64,000 bases of DNA from Podocnemis expansa (lineage: Eukaryota > Chordata > Testudines > Podocnemididae). Shown here one piece after another: positions 1 to 10,696 of the stretch. Made by a program: the position numbers and the translations under genes. Every line of letters begins with the position of its first letter. Position 1 is the first letter of the stretch. Under the pieces are notes generated by a model, which searched no databases, had not been told where the DNA came from, and was given only the letters and a program-made list of their open reading frames with translations. Where the stretch lies: the NCBI GenBank assembly GCA_007922195.1, contig ML681992.1, positions 37,795,708-37,859,707 of the forward strand, given 5' to 3'.

Positions 1-518
1 GGGGTAGGGGTATTGAGGGCAAGAATACATTTGTCTTTTTGATCTCCCATTCACCATTGCACATACATATGTCTTTTCATTGCTTCAGTCACCACTCAAG
101 CACTATGTCCAGCACTGTGCAAATGCATTAGAATAAAGCCTTGTTTGAAGTTATAAAATACAAAGAATCATAGAAAATCATATTAACTTACATGCAACAA
201 ATTCCACCACTGAAAACTAAAGCCAATGAAAAACATATTTCATGTGCTGATTCCTTAATCTTTTTGCTACCTACACTTGCCAGCATCACCATTGGATCAG
301 TATCCCCTGTCTCCTAGGTTTTTCCAATTGTAGGATACACAAATATGCTAGGATAAACTGTACTATCAGAGAGCCAACACTATTTCCGGCTTTGTTGTCA
401 GTTAATTTTGCAGGGAAATAGCTCTGCCAGGTAGTGCAGCTGCAGAGTGGACACTGTCATGTATACACAAATGTCTACTTCCTGGCCACTGGTTGGTGTA
501 TGTGACCAGTGATGTGGA
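1..518. other. intron sequence, nothing recognised
   Basis: This AT-rich stretch has no long open frame, splice-flanked coding block or repeat that I recognise. It is read as PDGFD intron 1. Confidence 0.6.
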
Positions 519-957
519 TGACTATGTCTGCATCTAAAAGCTTAGTTCGGACTTGCTTAGTCCGAACTAAGCAGTTCAAAGTTAGTTTGAACTAACTGCA
601 TTTTTTTTAGTTCAAACTAAAAAAGCACAACTAGTTCGAACTAAAAGTTAGTTAATACTAAAAAAAAAACAAAAAACAAAAAAAAAAAAACACATAGTTA
701 ATTCAAACTAACCACTCGTTCAAAATTACATAGTTCAAACTAGTATGACTACACCGTGCTAGTTCGACCTAAAGTTTGAAATAAGTTTGAACTAAGCAAT
801 TAGTTTGAACTTACAGTTCAAACTAACTAGTTCAAACCAAGCTTTGCTAAAAAAATTTTTTTAGTTTGAACTTGGCAAAAACTAGTGTAGGCAGGGAGCA
901 AATTAGTCTGGATTAAGCCTCCTTAATCAGGACTAATTTGCTAGTGTAGACAAAGCC
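519..957. mobile_element. fold-back MITE rich in TTCGAACTAA-type palindromes
   Basis: The stretch is packed with direct and inverted copies of GTTCGAACTAA-like words on both strands, with an A-rich centre near 660-692. The left edge near 519 (CTATGTCTGCATCT) is a degraded inverse of the right edge near 957 (AGTGTAGACAAAGCC), as expected for terminal inverted repeats of a non-autonomous DNA transposon. No coding frame is present. A relative with the same internal words lies at 19680-20085. The superfamily is uncertain. Confidence 0.6.
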
Positions 958-1319
958 AAGAAGACCTTTCCCAGCTTTACTAAGATCAAGTATAACTTAG
1001 TTCTGAGGTACTGGGCTAAGGAAAGCTGCAGAAGAACTTTTGGTGAAAGAAACATAATAATAAAAGCCAGGTGCCACCAATAATTTTATGAATTTGTCTA
1101 TGTGTGTGTTTTGTGAATATACCTGTCCGCATGCCAACTCTGTAATATTCTGACTCCAAAGCTCTAGAGAGAAATGTGTGTACTTTTTAGGAATAAAGTT
1201 CTGCACTTACAGTACTTAGCACTTTTAGTATGTGCATCTTAAAGTACTTGACACAATTTAATTAAGCATAATTTCCACAATTTTTACAGTTGAGGTGACT
1301 GTGGCACAGAAAGAATAAA

Positions 1320-1432
1320 GGCCCGATTTGAAAGATTGTAAGGCATTTAAAGATACAGATAGATGCTAGTGGGATTTTCAGAAATGCCTAGGTATCTTTG
1401 GACATCTATGTATCTTTCAAAATTTGGCCCTA
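1320..1432. repeat. short imperfect inverted repeat, MITE-like
   Basis: GGCCCGATTTGAAAGATT at the left is inversely matched by CTTTCAAAATTTGGCCC at the right, giving an element of about 113 bp that could fold into an imperfect hairpin. It looks like a small non-autonomous DNA transposon. No clear target duplication was identified. Confidence 0.5.
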
Positions 1433-3231
1433 GGTGACCATCCAGAGATTCTAAAGGAGGTCACCGACAGATCTGGGAAATGGAAGCTGATTCTGCTAAC
1501 TCCCAGGCTGGGGCATCCTTGTTAGCAATTTTTCCATTCTTGAGTCACTGGAATAGGAATCTTTCATTTGACTTCTATAGGCTTTGGCTCAAGTCGTTAT
1601 ATTGTGCTGATAGGGGAAAGACAATAGACATTTATACCACTGAAAAAGGACAGCATGAGAAATTACCTTGGTTTCTTTTGTGGAATAACCCATCTTCATT
1701 CTCTCATGAACTAACCTACAACCTTACCTTTTGTAATCTTTGTCTGACTGCTACTATATATTTAACATGAGAAGCCATTTCCTAACTTTAGTAATATTCC
1801 TTTTCCTTGCACTGATATTTTTCCTTTAAAAAGTCAGCTCTTGCTTATTCTTAGGAGTGCTTGAGTATGAATCAGTTTTTAATACAACATCTAAAAACAG
1901 ATGTGTTTTTAAGTCCATTTGGCCATACAAGATCTTAGAGGCAAAATAGGCCTGAAGTCTTACATCTTATGAAATGATGAGGAAAAATGTTATCTTTGCA
2001 TCAAGAAGACATAAAGAAAACTCCCATGATTGCTTGCTTATTTGAAACAACTGCCTGCCAAGGAAAAATCAGACTGCTTAGGACTGCATTCTGTACTTTT
2101 TTATTCTTGCAGAACAGTATGGGCTCTGTTTTAATACCCATACACATACTGTGAGTAGTTCTTGAATAACTATCATTATATTAGTGGAATTGTGCACGTG
2201 AAAACCTGCTGGGGAAAGAGCTTTAGAACTTGTGCCACTCCAGCCTCAATGGGAAAATTAGATGCAGCCTTCAGCATGAAGATTTCTCCATTGTAGTCTG
2301 TTAGGCAGTTATTCATCAGTTCCCTTTATATCCTGCCAATATCAAGCTACTCCTTTATTTTTCCCCCTCACAACTTCTCACAATTTTATGAGCCCAAGAC
2401 CACTTTGCTTTGTCACTCTGGTAGTGATGTCAAAGGGGCTACTTGCATGTGTTAGTGCTGCTCAACATCAATATTGTTTATACAGAGTGGTTTCTTTTTC
2501 ATATTTCTTTCTGGAACTCCACGTCCAGTGTGTGCTGTATTCAATCCTGGTGTGAGAATCCAATAAAGAAGTGTATGGCAACACTATCACTCATTAAAAT
2601 GCTGAGCAGGCAAGCTGATTTTCACAAAACTAAAATGACAGAAGGCTTTTACGTACATATTAGTCTAATGTGGAGTGGTTTTTCTTTTGTTTTGTTTTGT
2701 TTTGTGTGCATGTGTGTGTATAGATGCTTTCTGGTTTAGAAGTGAACACAAAATCAGCCTCTTTCTTCATGTAGGGTAAAATCTACCCTGAGAAGCCAAA
2801 CAAAGCCATGTAATGAAATTCACTGTGAAAAGCAAGCATGCTTCAGTGCCTTCATAAAAATAAGCAAAAGCTGTTTTCTTCTCACTTGTTTGAGCAGGGT
2901 ACCCATGAATGACACCTGACCCCTACATGGTATCGAAGAAATAAGCATGACTAGAAAACTTTACATTCCTGAATTCTATACCAGGCTGCACTTTATTTTG
3001 AGACTGTTTCTCTTGCTGTTGTATTAGGGCAGGATTTTCAAATGCAGATAAGAGGATGATTATTCCAGTATTCAAATAGCATTAGTAAGTTAGAATAAAA
3101 TGATGCTTCATACACTAAGAAACATTGTAAAAATTGTTTAATATTTTGTTTCAGAAGAATATCAAGTGTACAGGATGAACCAGATTCATCGTTCAGAGGC
3201 ATGCATACAACTCCCATGCAGTAAAGAGGAA
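1433..3231. other. intron sequence, nothing recognised
   Basis: No coding block with splice signals and no clear repeat is visible, apart from a short TTTTG run near 2688-2704. The open frames at 1480-1770 and 2443-2739 have no recognisable protein signature and are treated as chance frames. Confidence 0.55.
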
Positions 3232-3239
3232 GTTATGTG

Positions 3240-4833
3240 TAGGGCTCAGAAAAAAGTCATTCAGATCCTGGAAGTTGTAGAAATCATAATTTCCAGTGAC
3301 CTCCCATGACTTTCCTGACATCCCACAACTTCCCTGACTTCATATGACTTTCCCAACCTACAACCTTTCTCCATGACTTTCTGCTTCTATGTATGCTGGG
3401 CCAGCCAGCTTACATAGATGTAGGGCAGGCTTGGGAGCTGTGCCTAAAAGCTTCTGAAGTGGAGCAACTAATCTGCATGGGTCCTGTATTAGCATGGTAT
3501 TTGCATACTGGGAGCAGGGCATAGTGGGTAATGGTATTTGGGGTTAATCTGCTCACAAATCTGTCAATATCTGTAATTCTACTGAAGGGAAACACAAAGT
3601 ACTGTCTTTCTGTATATTGCTACTCCTCTGTTTGTCTCAAATCTGTCTGGATTAGTTAAAGGGTAAAAACTACCCTTAGTTAAAAAGAGGCTTAGAAAAA
3701 AGGCAACTGCATATTTCAGCCTGAAACAATTAACAAACGGGGTGGGGGGTGGGGGTTGCATTGTTTCAATGCTTGAGGCAGTTTGTTTTCTCCTCTATTG
3801 CTTCTCCTGTTCTTTGTTATAGAAGTACTGTTAACAACTATTTAAAGACTAAGAGTGCTGAAATTACTGAGCTTACAATAGGAGAGAGGCCTTCTCTCTC
3901 TGAGCTGATGAGCAACAGTGAGGGGGGACCAGCTGGTGGACGGTGAGAGCGGGGGACCAGCTGGTGGACAGTGAGAGTGGTCAGTAGTGAGCTGGGTGAC
4001 ACAAGTGACCGGAGGGCAGAGATGGTGGTCAGAGGGCAGAGCCAGTGGATGGTGAGAGCGGCGAGCTGTGTGGCATGAGTGAGCAGAGGGTGGAGCTGGT
4101 GGACAGCTGGCAGAGCCAAGAAACAGTTCTAGAGGATGGAGTGAGTGACTAGTAGATGATGTTGGCAGACAGTTGGCGTGAAAGACACTTTCTTCGTACC
4201 CTAGGGTTGGTTGGGACCTAGTTAGCACTGATTCTCCAGATCAGTGCGAGTTTTGCCATTAAGTTTCTATGTTCTGTTATGCGGTGTGGGTTGTTGGGAA
4301 CTTCCCTCTATGCTAATTTTTTTAGATTAGTGCTGGTCTCTGTATTTGGCCTTTTACTTTCTGTTTTACTACTAATAAAAGTTCTGCTTACTACAATTAA
4401 AAGTTCTATTTACTACACTCAGTTTCAGGCTTGCGAGTAGGGAAGCCTTACCCCTTTGGGGTGCCCAAGGAACAGTGCAAGATTCCTGGAAATTTGTGTG
4501 GGGGTCAATCCAATTGGTGGTGGTGTGTTATTGGGAAACTCCTAGATATAGAACACAGTCCTTATCCTGCCTGCCTGCGCTGGCAGAAGGGTTACATAGA
4601 ATTGGAAGTCTTCTAGCACTAGGACCCAGGAGGCAGAAACCAATTGCAGGGCTGGCAGGCAGGAGGGTCCCCCAAGTGAGTGTGACTGCTATCGGGGGGA
4701 GAGGGGGCTCCTGCAGCCAGCTGTGCAGTGAAACAGTTACAGTTTGTAATACTTGATTGTTAAAACTTACACCTTTTGTGGCTGTGACTTCCATGATTTT
4801 TGCCTAGATTTCCATGGCAAATTCCTAACCCTA
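3240..4833. mobile_element. non-autonomous hAT-type DNA transposon with 8-bp target duplication
   Basis: The element starts TAGGGCTCAG and ends CCTAACCCTA. The reverse complement of the right end resembles the left end over about 50 bp with gaps, both sharing GGAAGT and AAATCAT words. It is flanked by the perfect 8-bp direct repeat GTTATGTG (3232-3239 and 4834-4841), the size typical of hAT insertions. The interior has no transposase. Around 3895-4110 it carries degenerate G-rich tandem units containing AGCTGGTGGACAGTGAGAG. The long antisense frame at 3842-4228 is a by-product of that array. Confidence 0.75.
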
Positions 4834-4841
4834 GTTATGTG

Positions 4842-5239
4842 TGTACATCTCAGTACTGAATTTGACCTAGTGTGCACACATAGCTTCTTTTAATACCTTT
4901 GTGAGAGCATAAGAAATGTTTTGGAATGTATGCATCCTCCTTCATCCTCATGGAAAGAAAGAGTCAGCCATAGTTGACCATCTGGGCAACAGAGAAATTG
5001 AGCCGCCTTTTTGGGGTTTAAGTCAAAGTCAATGGGATTTTTTTCCATTTAGTCCAATGGGCTTCACATCCAACCTTTAGCTTCTACATGGAGGAGCCCA
5101 CCTGATAGTGACATACTTCATGTTTTCAAAGTGTTACTACTGTCTTTTAGGACCTGCTCCAATAGACTGCTTTAGCACATGTTTACCTCTACAGACGTGA
5201 ATAATCCCAGTGTAATCAATGAGGTGTGCAAATGTGTAA
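4842..5239. other. intron sequence, nothing recognised
   Basis: Ordinary AT-rich sequence lies between the hAT element and the PLE fragment. No coding block or repeat is recognised with confidence. Confidence 0.5.
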
Positions 5240-6570
5240 AGTTAAGCAAAAAAACAAGGAGTTGTGTGGCACTTTAAGACTAACAGATTTATTTTTTATT
5301 TTTTGCATGCACTTTTGTGGGAGAAGATCCCACTTCCTCAGATGCTTCGAAGATTAGTGAACTTACAGAAAGGAATGAAACTAAATGCAAGGGGGTGTAA
5401 TACACAGGATCAGGTCATACAGTAACAGCAAATCAGAGCAGTTTTCAGGTACAAACCATGGAAGCCTGAAGTCAAATTACCTTTTGTAATGGGAAAAGAA
5501 CCTATAGTCTCGATTAAATCCTGCTTTCACAGAATTTAGCTTGCATATTAATTCAAATTCAGCTGTTTCTCTTTGAAGTCTTGATGTCCCAGCTACATCT
5601 CTAACGACAGTCATTAACAAATCAGTCATCAAGTGATTAGGAAGATGGAAGTGCTCAGCAACTGGTTTCTTTGTTCTTTGATTTCTGATATCAGCTCTGT
5701 GCTCATTCAGCCTCTTACGCAGCGATCTTCCTGTTTGTCCAATATGTAAGGTGTTGGGGCATTTCTTGCACATGATGGCAGAGACCACATTAGTAGATGA
5801 ACAGGTAAATGAGCCTTTGATGGAGTAGCAGGCTTGATTAGGACCTATGATGGTATCTGTTGTACAGATATGTGGGCAGACTTGGCAGTGTGGTTTGTTG
5901 CAGGGGTGTGTGCCTGCTTCAGTGTTTCTGTTGTTAGATCTGTAGTTGCTGGTGAGTATCTGTTTAAGATTAGGGGGCTGCCTATAAGCAAGGAGAGGTC
6001 TGTCTCCTAACATTTGAGAGAAAGAAGGATCATCTTTTAGAATAGGCTGTAGGCCCTTAATGATCTGTTGCAGAGGTCTGACTTGGGGGTTGTATGTGGT
6101 GACTAGTGGTGTTCTGTTGCATTCTTTCTTGGGTCTCTCCTGTAGTAGATAACTTTGGGGAACCCGTCTAGCCCTGTCAGTTTGTTTTTTTACTTCCCCA
6201 GGTGGGGACTGTAGTTTCAAGAATGCTTGATAGAGATCCTCAAAATGTCTGTCTCTGTCTGAGGGATCAGAGCAGATGCGGTTATATCTTAGGGCTTGGC
6301 TGTAGACAATGGATTGTGTGGTGTGTTTAGGATGGAAGCTCGAAGGATGTAGGTAACTATACCAATCAATAGGTTTTCAATATAGGGTGGTGGTGATGGG
6401 TCTATCCCTGATTTGTACTGTGGTGTCCAGAAAGTGGATCTCCTGTGTGGAGTGTTCCAGGCTCAATTTGATGGTGTCGTGGAAATTATTGAAATCTCTG
6501 TGAAAATCTTCAAGTATCCCTGCCATGTGTCCAGATGATAAAGATGTCATCAAGTACTTCCATGTATCAG
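5240..6570 (-). mobile_element. Penelope-like element (PLE), 5'-truncated copy 1
   Basis: Read on the - strand, this is the end of the reverse transcriptase region (about 6570-6220), a cysteine-rich linker, a GIY-YIG endonuclease and a terminal segment (about 5240-5355) that recurs as short copies elsewhere in the window. RT followed by GIY-YIG endonuclease is diagnostic of Penelope-like retroelements. Most of the RT is missing at the 6570 side, so the copy cannot be autonomous. The terminal segment contains a degraded hammerhead-like core. Confidence 0.85.
5477..6220 (-). pseudogene. PLE RT C-terminus plus GIY-YIG endonuclease, open frame of 247 codons
   Basis: This is the longest intact piece of the PLE protein. 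Residues 1-100 are RT thumb and linker. Residues 107-119 hold a cysteine cluster (C107, C112, C115, C119) typical of the region before PLE endonucleases. Residues 145-200 are the GIY-YIG domain, with CKKCP, HIGQTGRSL at 159-167, NEHR at 172-175 and AEHF at 188-191. In active elements this domain nicks target DNA to prime reverse transcription. The frame continues upstream past the nominal start, to about 6560, but is interrupted by a stop. The upstream part carries an RT-like LDTTVQIRD segment, and the catalytic RT core is absent. It is a remnant, although the endonuclease part has unusually few lesions. Confidence 0.85.
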
Positions 6571-7081
6571 AGCCACAGCCCAGCTTACTCTTTGATTGGA
6601 GTCACACATTCTTGCTTCAGAACGGCTGTTTTCTTAGCTTAATGCTGTAGTAAGATGCTGTCTTGCTGTTTAGAATGGCTTATAACCATGAATACCAACC
6701 TCAGGGAAGACTGTCAAGAAACAGCACATGAACCACAAGTGTTCATGTGTTTATGCTTAGATTTCACCAACCATGTGACCAGTGTAATGACTGTGAATTC
6801 CTCAGGCACTATAACAGCCTTAAGGGGGAATCACAGACAGTCCTTTAGGTACTCTGATCTATCTTGCTGACTAGACAAGCCTGCTTCTTTGACAGATGAT
6901 TCTTTACCCCTCCCCCCAAAAAAATCACAATAATGTTCATGCAATTCCAAATCCAAAAGGACTTAATTCACTTAAGCCAGGGCGAGTGCACTCCTGCAAA
7001 GACCACTCATATAATAAACTAGCTAAAAGTTTATTAACTAAGAGAGAGAAAGAGAATCATTTGGGAATTTAAAGAAGGTAC

Positions 7082-7479
7082 TGTTAGAGCACAAAGCTCT
7101 GGTAGTCCCCGAGTCGGTCCAAGTGGTCCCAAGACACACAAAGACAGAGGAGGTCACAAATGCATATATGCTTTATTACCTTACAGAGATCTTGTGGAGC
7201 CAGCTCCCAGAGGAGTACAATACCGTGGGTTTTATAGTACAGTCTACAGAAAAGGGGTAAGGCAGGCACAGAGCCAATCATAATTCAGGGTCGGGGGCTG
7301 TATACCTTATATGGCTGGTCACCTCACCTGGGTCAGGGAAGGGTTATTTCCTAATATGGTGCTTCTGGGCCCATGTGACTAACCTGGAGATGGTGAGGAC
7401 AGGTGAGATGTGACTACCCTGGGTCCCTGAAATGGTGTCTCAGGACCCAAAATGGAGTCTGCTGACTCATGCCCCTTCA
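7082..7479 (-). repeat. 3' LTR of the provirus
   Basis: The 398-bp terminal repeat has TG...CA boundaries and I found no difference from the copy at 11273-11670. On the - strand it carries a TATA box (CTATAAAA, 7230-7237) and a polyadenylation signal (AATAAA, 7172-7177) in the order expected for U3-R-U5. It abuts a polypurine tract. Confidence 0.93.
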
Positions 7480-7490
7480 ATCCCCCCTTT
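7480..7490 (-). promoter_or_regulatory. polypurine tract
   Basis: On the - strand AAAGGGGGGAT directly precedes the 3' LTR. This is the position and composition of the plus-strand primer used in retroviral reverse transcription. Confidence 0.8.
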
Positions 7491-8323
7491 CACGGGGCCT
7501 CCACATAGGAGGTCCCGTGACCTAGGGAGGGCAGTTCGAGGAAGGGGGTGCCCTGTTGTCCGTTGGCATGGGTGAGGTACCTAAGTCTGCGGTGGTGAGA
7601 GTGGTGAGGGCTCGTGCCCCTCCGCAAGGTGCTGACCATCTCCCGAAAGAGACCACAGCAGCACTGGAGGAGGCATAAGCCACCCACCAGGAAAAATACA
7701 ATGCCAAGGAAAGAAAAGAGCAAGGTGCGGAGCCAAGCGGTGGACGGCAGCCAGGAAGTGAGCCAGTCCCACCAGTGTTGTTCGATGTGCTCAGTTAGAC
7801 CTTGCTCCACTCTGCGGAGGTCCTTCAGGCTTGCTTTAATAGCCTGGGAATTATCAGAGAGATTGAAACAACACAGCCCCTCAAATTCATGGCATCCATG
7901 TCTAGTATAAGAGTAAATAGTCCAGAGCGAGACGGTTCTGTAGTACCGCCTGGCGGAGCTGGGCTTGTTCATCGTTAAGGGCAGCAATCATGTGGCAGGT
8001 TAGATTAACAGATTTATCTAAGGCACATGTAATCTTTTGTCTATAAAGGGAACAGTTAAGGCCAAAAAGGGAGGGGGAGATGGCAGTGGTGTGGTCCATC
8101 CCCCCTGCACCCCCCTTTGTACAGCTGCAAACATCAAAAGAGTTCCAGTAAATATCAGGGGTTCCATTGTGTTGGTTAACCTGCCAGGTGCTACAGGTCC
8201 TTCTTCTACTCCGGTATTTGGGGGAGTGTTGGTTAGCCCCTCCCTCAGCAGAGGGGTGCCTGTCATCTGCTTCTCATCCTTGTGGAGTGGAACATCCAGT
8301 GGTGGGGTTTGCTGACAGATCAC
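7490..8323 (-). pseudogene. endogenous retroviral env, transmembrane-subunit remnant, frameshifted
   Basis: In the frame 7490-7987 there is a CX6CC motif (C32, C39, C40), which in gamma-type Envs forms the disulfide to the surface subunit. A hydrophobic membrane anchor follows at residues 86-113, then a cytoplasmic tail rich in Arg and His. The frame 7902-8099 holds the upstream heptad and immunosuppressive-domain-like stretch ending LDYLLLY before a stop. The two frames should be continuous, so a frameshift near 7915 separates them just before CX6CC. Upstream, 8018-8323 holds at most the end of the surface subunit in another frame; the rest is missing. As it stands no functional Env can be made. 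Confidence 0.82.
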
Positions 8324-8529
8324 TGTTTATTGTTCAGGGATCATGTTTTTCACCTGCAAAACATACTGCATGCACCAGCTGTAATGGAGGCTGGAAAAAG
8401 TCCAATGGAAAACCTGGGCTGAGCCTAGGTGTACAGAAGCTCAGTTCACTTAAGGCCTCCATTGCCCACTATTACTATACCGTCACAAAGTCTTCCGTTT
8501 GTCCTGCACTCCACCCCTGGGCAATGGAG

Positions 8530-9080
8530 GAACTTAAATCTTGAAATAAAGCAAAAAGAATAAGAAACAAAAAGAAATACCACAACACAATTACAATAGG
8601 ATAAAATAACAAGCTAACAAATATGGGGGTACTACAAATTTGCAAAATACTAAAGGATTGGATTATAGGCCAACACAAATGTAAAGAAAATATATTGCTG
8701 GCAGGCTGTTAATTGGGAAGCCATACATGCTGTTACATAAAGTGTGTTATTAAAAACCAAACAGCAAAGCAAAAAATAATACCAAAAGAAAAAAATGTGG
8801 AAGGATTATAAAAAACTAATAATAATAATAACAACAACAACAACAAAAGAATAAAGAAAAACAAAACTGTTGGTGCAAAAAAGCAAAAACCAAAGCAAAA
8901 ATAATAACAAAGGGAAAAACTGTTATCAAAAATGAAAGAATAAAACAAAAATAACAAAAGAAAAAAAATGTTATGAAAAACCAAAAACTGAAACAAAAAT
9001 AATAAGAGAAAAAACCTGTTATTAAAAACCAAACTAAAAATAATAATAAAAGAAAAACTGTTGGAGGTTTAGGAACTATG
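8530..9080. repeat. A-rich degenerate tandem repeat inside the provirus
   Basis: Imperfect units of roughly 50-70 bp repeat the pattern CTGTTA-TTAAAAACCAAA-CAAAAATAATAA-AAGAAAAA on the + strand. Several units in a row run from about 8810 to 9065, with a simple AAT/AAC run near 8815-8845. It sits where pol and most of env would be in a full provirus. The phenylalanine-rich antisense frames here (8733-9032, 8816-9103) are by-products of composition. Confidence 0.75.
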
Positions 9081-9350
9081 TAATGCAGAGGCAAAACCTG
9101 CAAAAACTTGTAAAATTATACCATGAAAAGCATGAGGCTGCCTGCCTTAGTTTACCCAATTACTATTTTAATACATTCACAAAACTTTACCAAGAGTTTA
9201 CAGCCATTACTGTTAAGTACAAAGATTGTATAGTTGTTACATTTAATTGTTACCACTTAAGAGAATATCAGTATTTAATTGTCTTGATAGATGGGTGCTT
9301 ATGTGTTTATATTACACCCTTTGTTCTGGCAATCTATTTCCAAGGTTGAT

Positions 9351-10670
9351 TTAACCCTTTGCCTTGACCAGAAAGCCTGGACTCTCTGGTAACATGATCC
9401 ATTCTCTGTGTCTGTGTGTCTCCCTTGCCAGCAGCTGTAAGTCCGGTGGGTAAATTTTCCCACCCCAATCAGTCAGGTAAATTGCAAGAAACCAGACACT
9501 AGCTTGCATAGGAATTTTCAGATTTTTACTCATGGACAATTTCAAGTCTGGACTCTGTCTGAGAGTTACACCAAACACTTCAGTTAGCATTTTACAAATA
9601 GGATGCTGATATTCAGTTCCCAAAGTTGCATTCCCCATATTCCCAGTTGTACCTGAAGTGACAAGGAGACTGCATGAAGCTTTCAAAGCATTTAGGAGTA
9701 AAAGCTGCTCTGTTCCCCTTTCCATGTTTGAGACATTATCTGCAGCCTGAGACACTATCTGTTCACTTACAGGTTTAGCTTCATGAATGCAATCGGATGT
9801 TGTTACCACTGTTTTTTCAAAACACAGATTAAATGCAGGAAACTTTTCCAAGGTATTTGCAGCACTAGCTGTTTGAAAAACCAAGTCAGTAAATTCATTT
9901 TCATGTAAAACACTTTGGCAATCAGAATTGTTTTCACCTTCCTCAACACACAGACTGGTAGATGGGGCTACAGACAGGGATCCCTGCTGAGATGATTCCC
10001 TCAGGCTACTTTCACATCTTTCTACTACAGGAATTTGATCACAATAGGCATCAGAAGCCTGAGCTCCTGCTGGAAAGCTTTTTCCCTCAGCCAGGAGAGA
10101 CTGAGACAATGTATTTGAGGCAGATTCTCCCTTCACAGAGTTCTCGCTGGCAGGTGGGGTTGCCTTCTGGGTTTTGCTAAGAGTAACACACCCAGTTTCT
10201 GCTGTCTCTGATGCTCCTGTACCAGAGATCAGGAATCCCCCTCCCGGAGCTGGGTTAGGGTCGGGACCAACAACCCCCTCCACAGCCAGATCATGAGAGA
10301 CACCTTTTGTTTGCTTCTGAAACAATGTACTGGAGGTGGACTGTCCCTCCACAGACAAACTACTATTGTCCTCCCTGATAGCAGGTGGCAAATGCTTAGA
10401 CAGAGCCTCATACCAGACATAAAAATAATTCAAATGTCCTGGGAACGAATTTGACAATATTTCCCCAAGATAAAGCACCTTGTTCATATCAAAAGTGCCC
10501 ATAGGGGGCCATTGCAAAGCAGAATTTCTATGAGTACAGCTTGGCCACTTAAGAATACACAGCTTAGCAGCCTTTTTCTTGTTCAGTCTCTTTCCTCCCA
10601 ATTCCTTCCAATGTTTCAAAGTCCAGTCCAGCGGACTGTCTGGAATTACCTTAGTTTCCTTTTGACCCAT
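9351..10670 (-). CDS. 439-codon proviral ORF: Gag-matrix-like start, unrecognised remainder
   Basis: The ATG at 10670 has G at +4 and opens MGQ, so a myristoylation glycine is in place. Residues 1-95 resemble a gammaretroviral matrix domain: LKHWKEL at 18-24, WPPMGTF at 54-60 and VWYEAL at 85-90. Residues about 100-340 are rich in Ser, Thr, Glu and Pro, look disordered and have no recognisable domain. The last 90 residues (from about TEYQHPIC onward, with a Trp-rich stretch ending LVKAKG) look more ordered, but I do not recognise them. No capsid homology region and no CCHC zinc knuckle is visible, so this is not a normal Gag. The frame has no stop for 1.3 kb in a young element, which suggests it was coding when it inserted. 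It might be an internally deleted Gag read into another frame, or a captured sequence. Confidence 0.7.
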   Translation of the reverse strand: MGQKETKVIPDSPLDWTLKHWKELGGKRLNKKKAAKLCILKWPSCTHRNSALQWPPMGTFDMNKVLYLGEILSNSFPGHLNYFYVWYEALSKHLPPAIREDNSSLSVEGQSTSSTLFQKQTKGVSHDLAVEGVVGPDPNPAPGGGFLISGTGASETAETGCVTLSKTQKATPPASENSVKGESASNTLSQSLLAEGKSFPAGAQASDAYCDQIPVVERCESSLRESSQQGSLSVAPSTSLCVEEGENNSDCQSVLHENEFTDLVFQTASAANTLEKFPAFNLCFEKTVVTTSDCIHEAKPVSEQIVSQAADNVSNMERGTEQLLLLNALKASCSLLVTSGTTGNMGNATLGTEYQHPICKMLTEVFGVTLRQSPDLKLSMSKNLKIPMQASVWFLAIYLTDWGGKIYPPDLQLLARETHRHREWIMLPESPGFLVKAKG

Positions 10671-10696
10671 AATGAGATCGTGATACAGACTTTCAA

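Noticed and set aside
4431..4794. Overlapping frames suggesting a small gene
   Set aside because: They fall inside the hAT element at 3240-4833 and show no protein signature.
8733..9103. Phe/Leu-rich - strand frames resembling membrane proteins
   Set aside because: They are antisense of an A-rich tandem repeat; no start context, domain or splice support.
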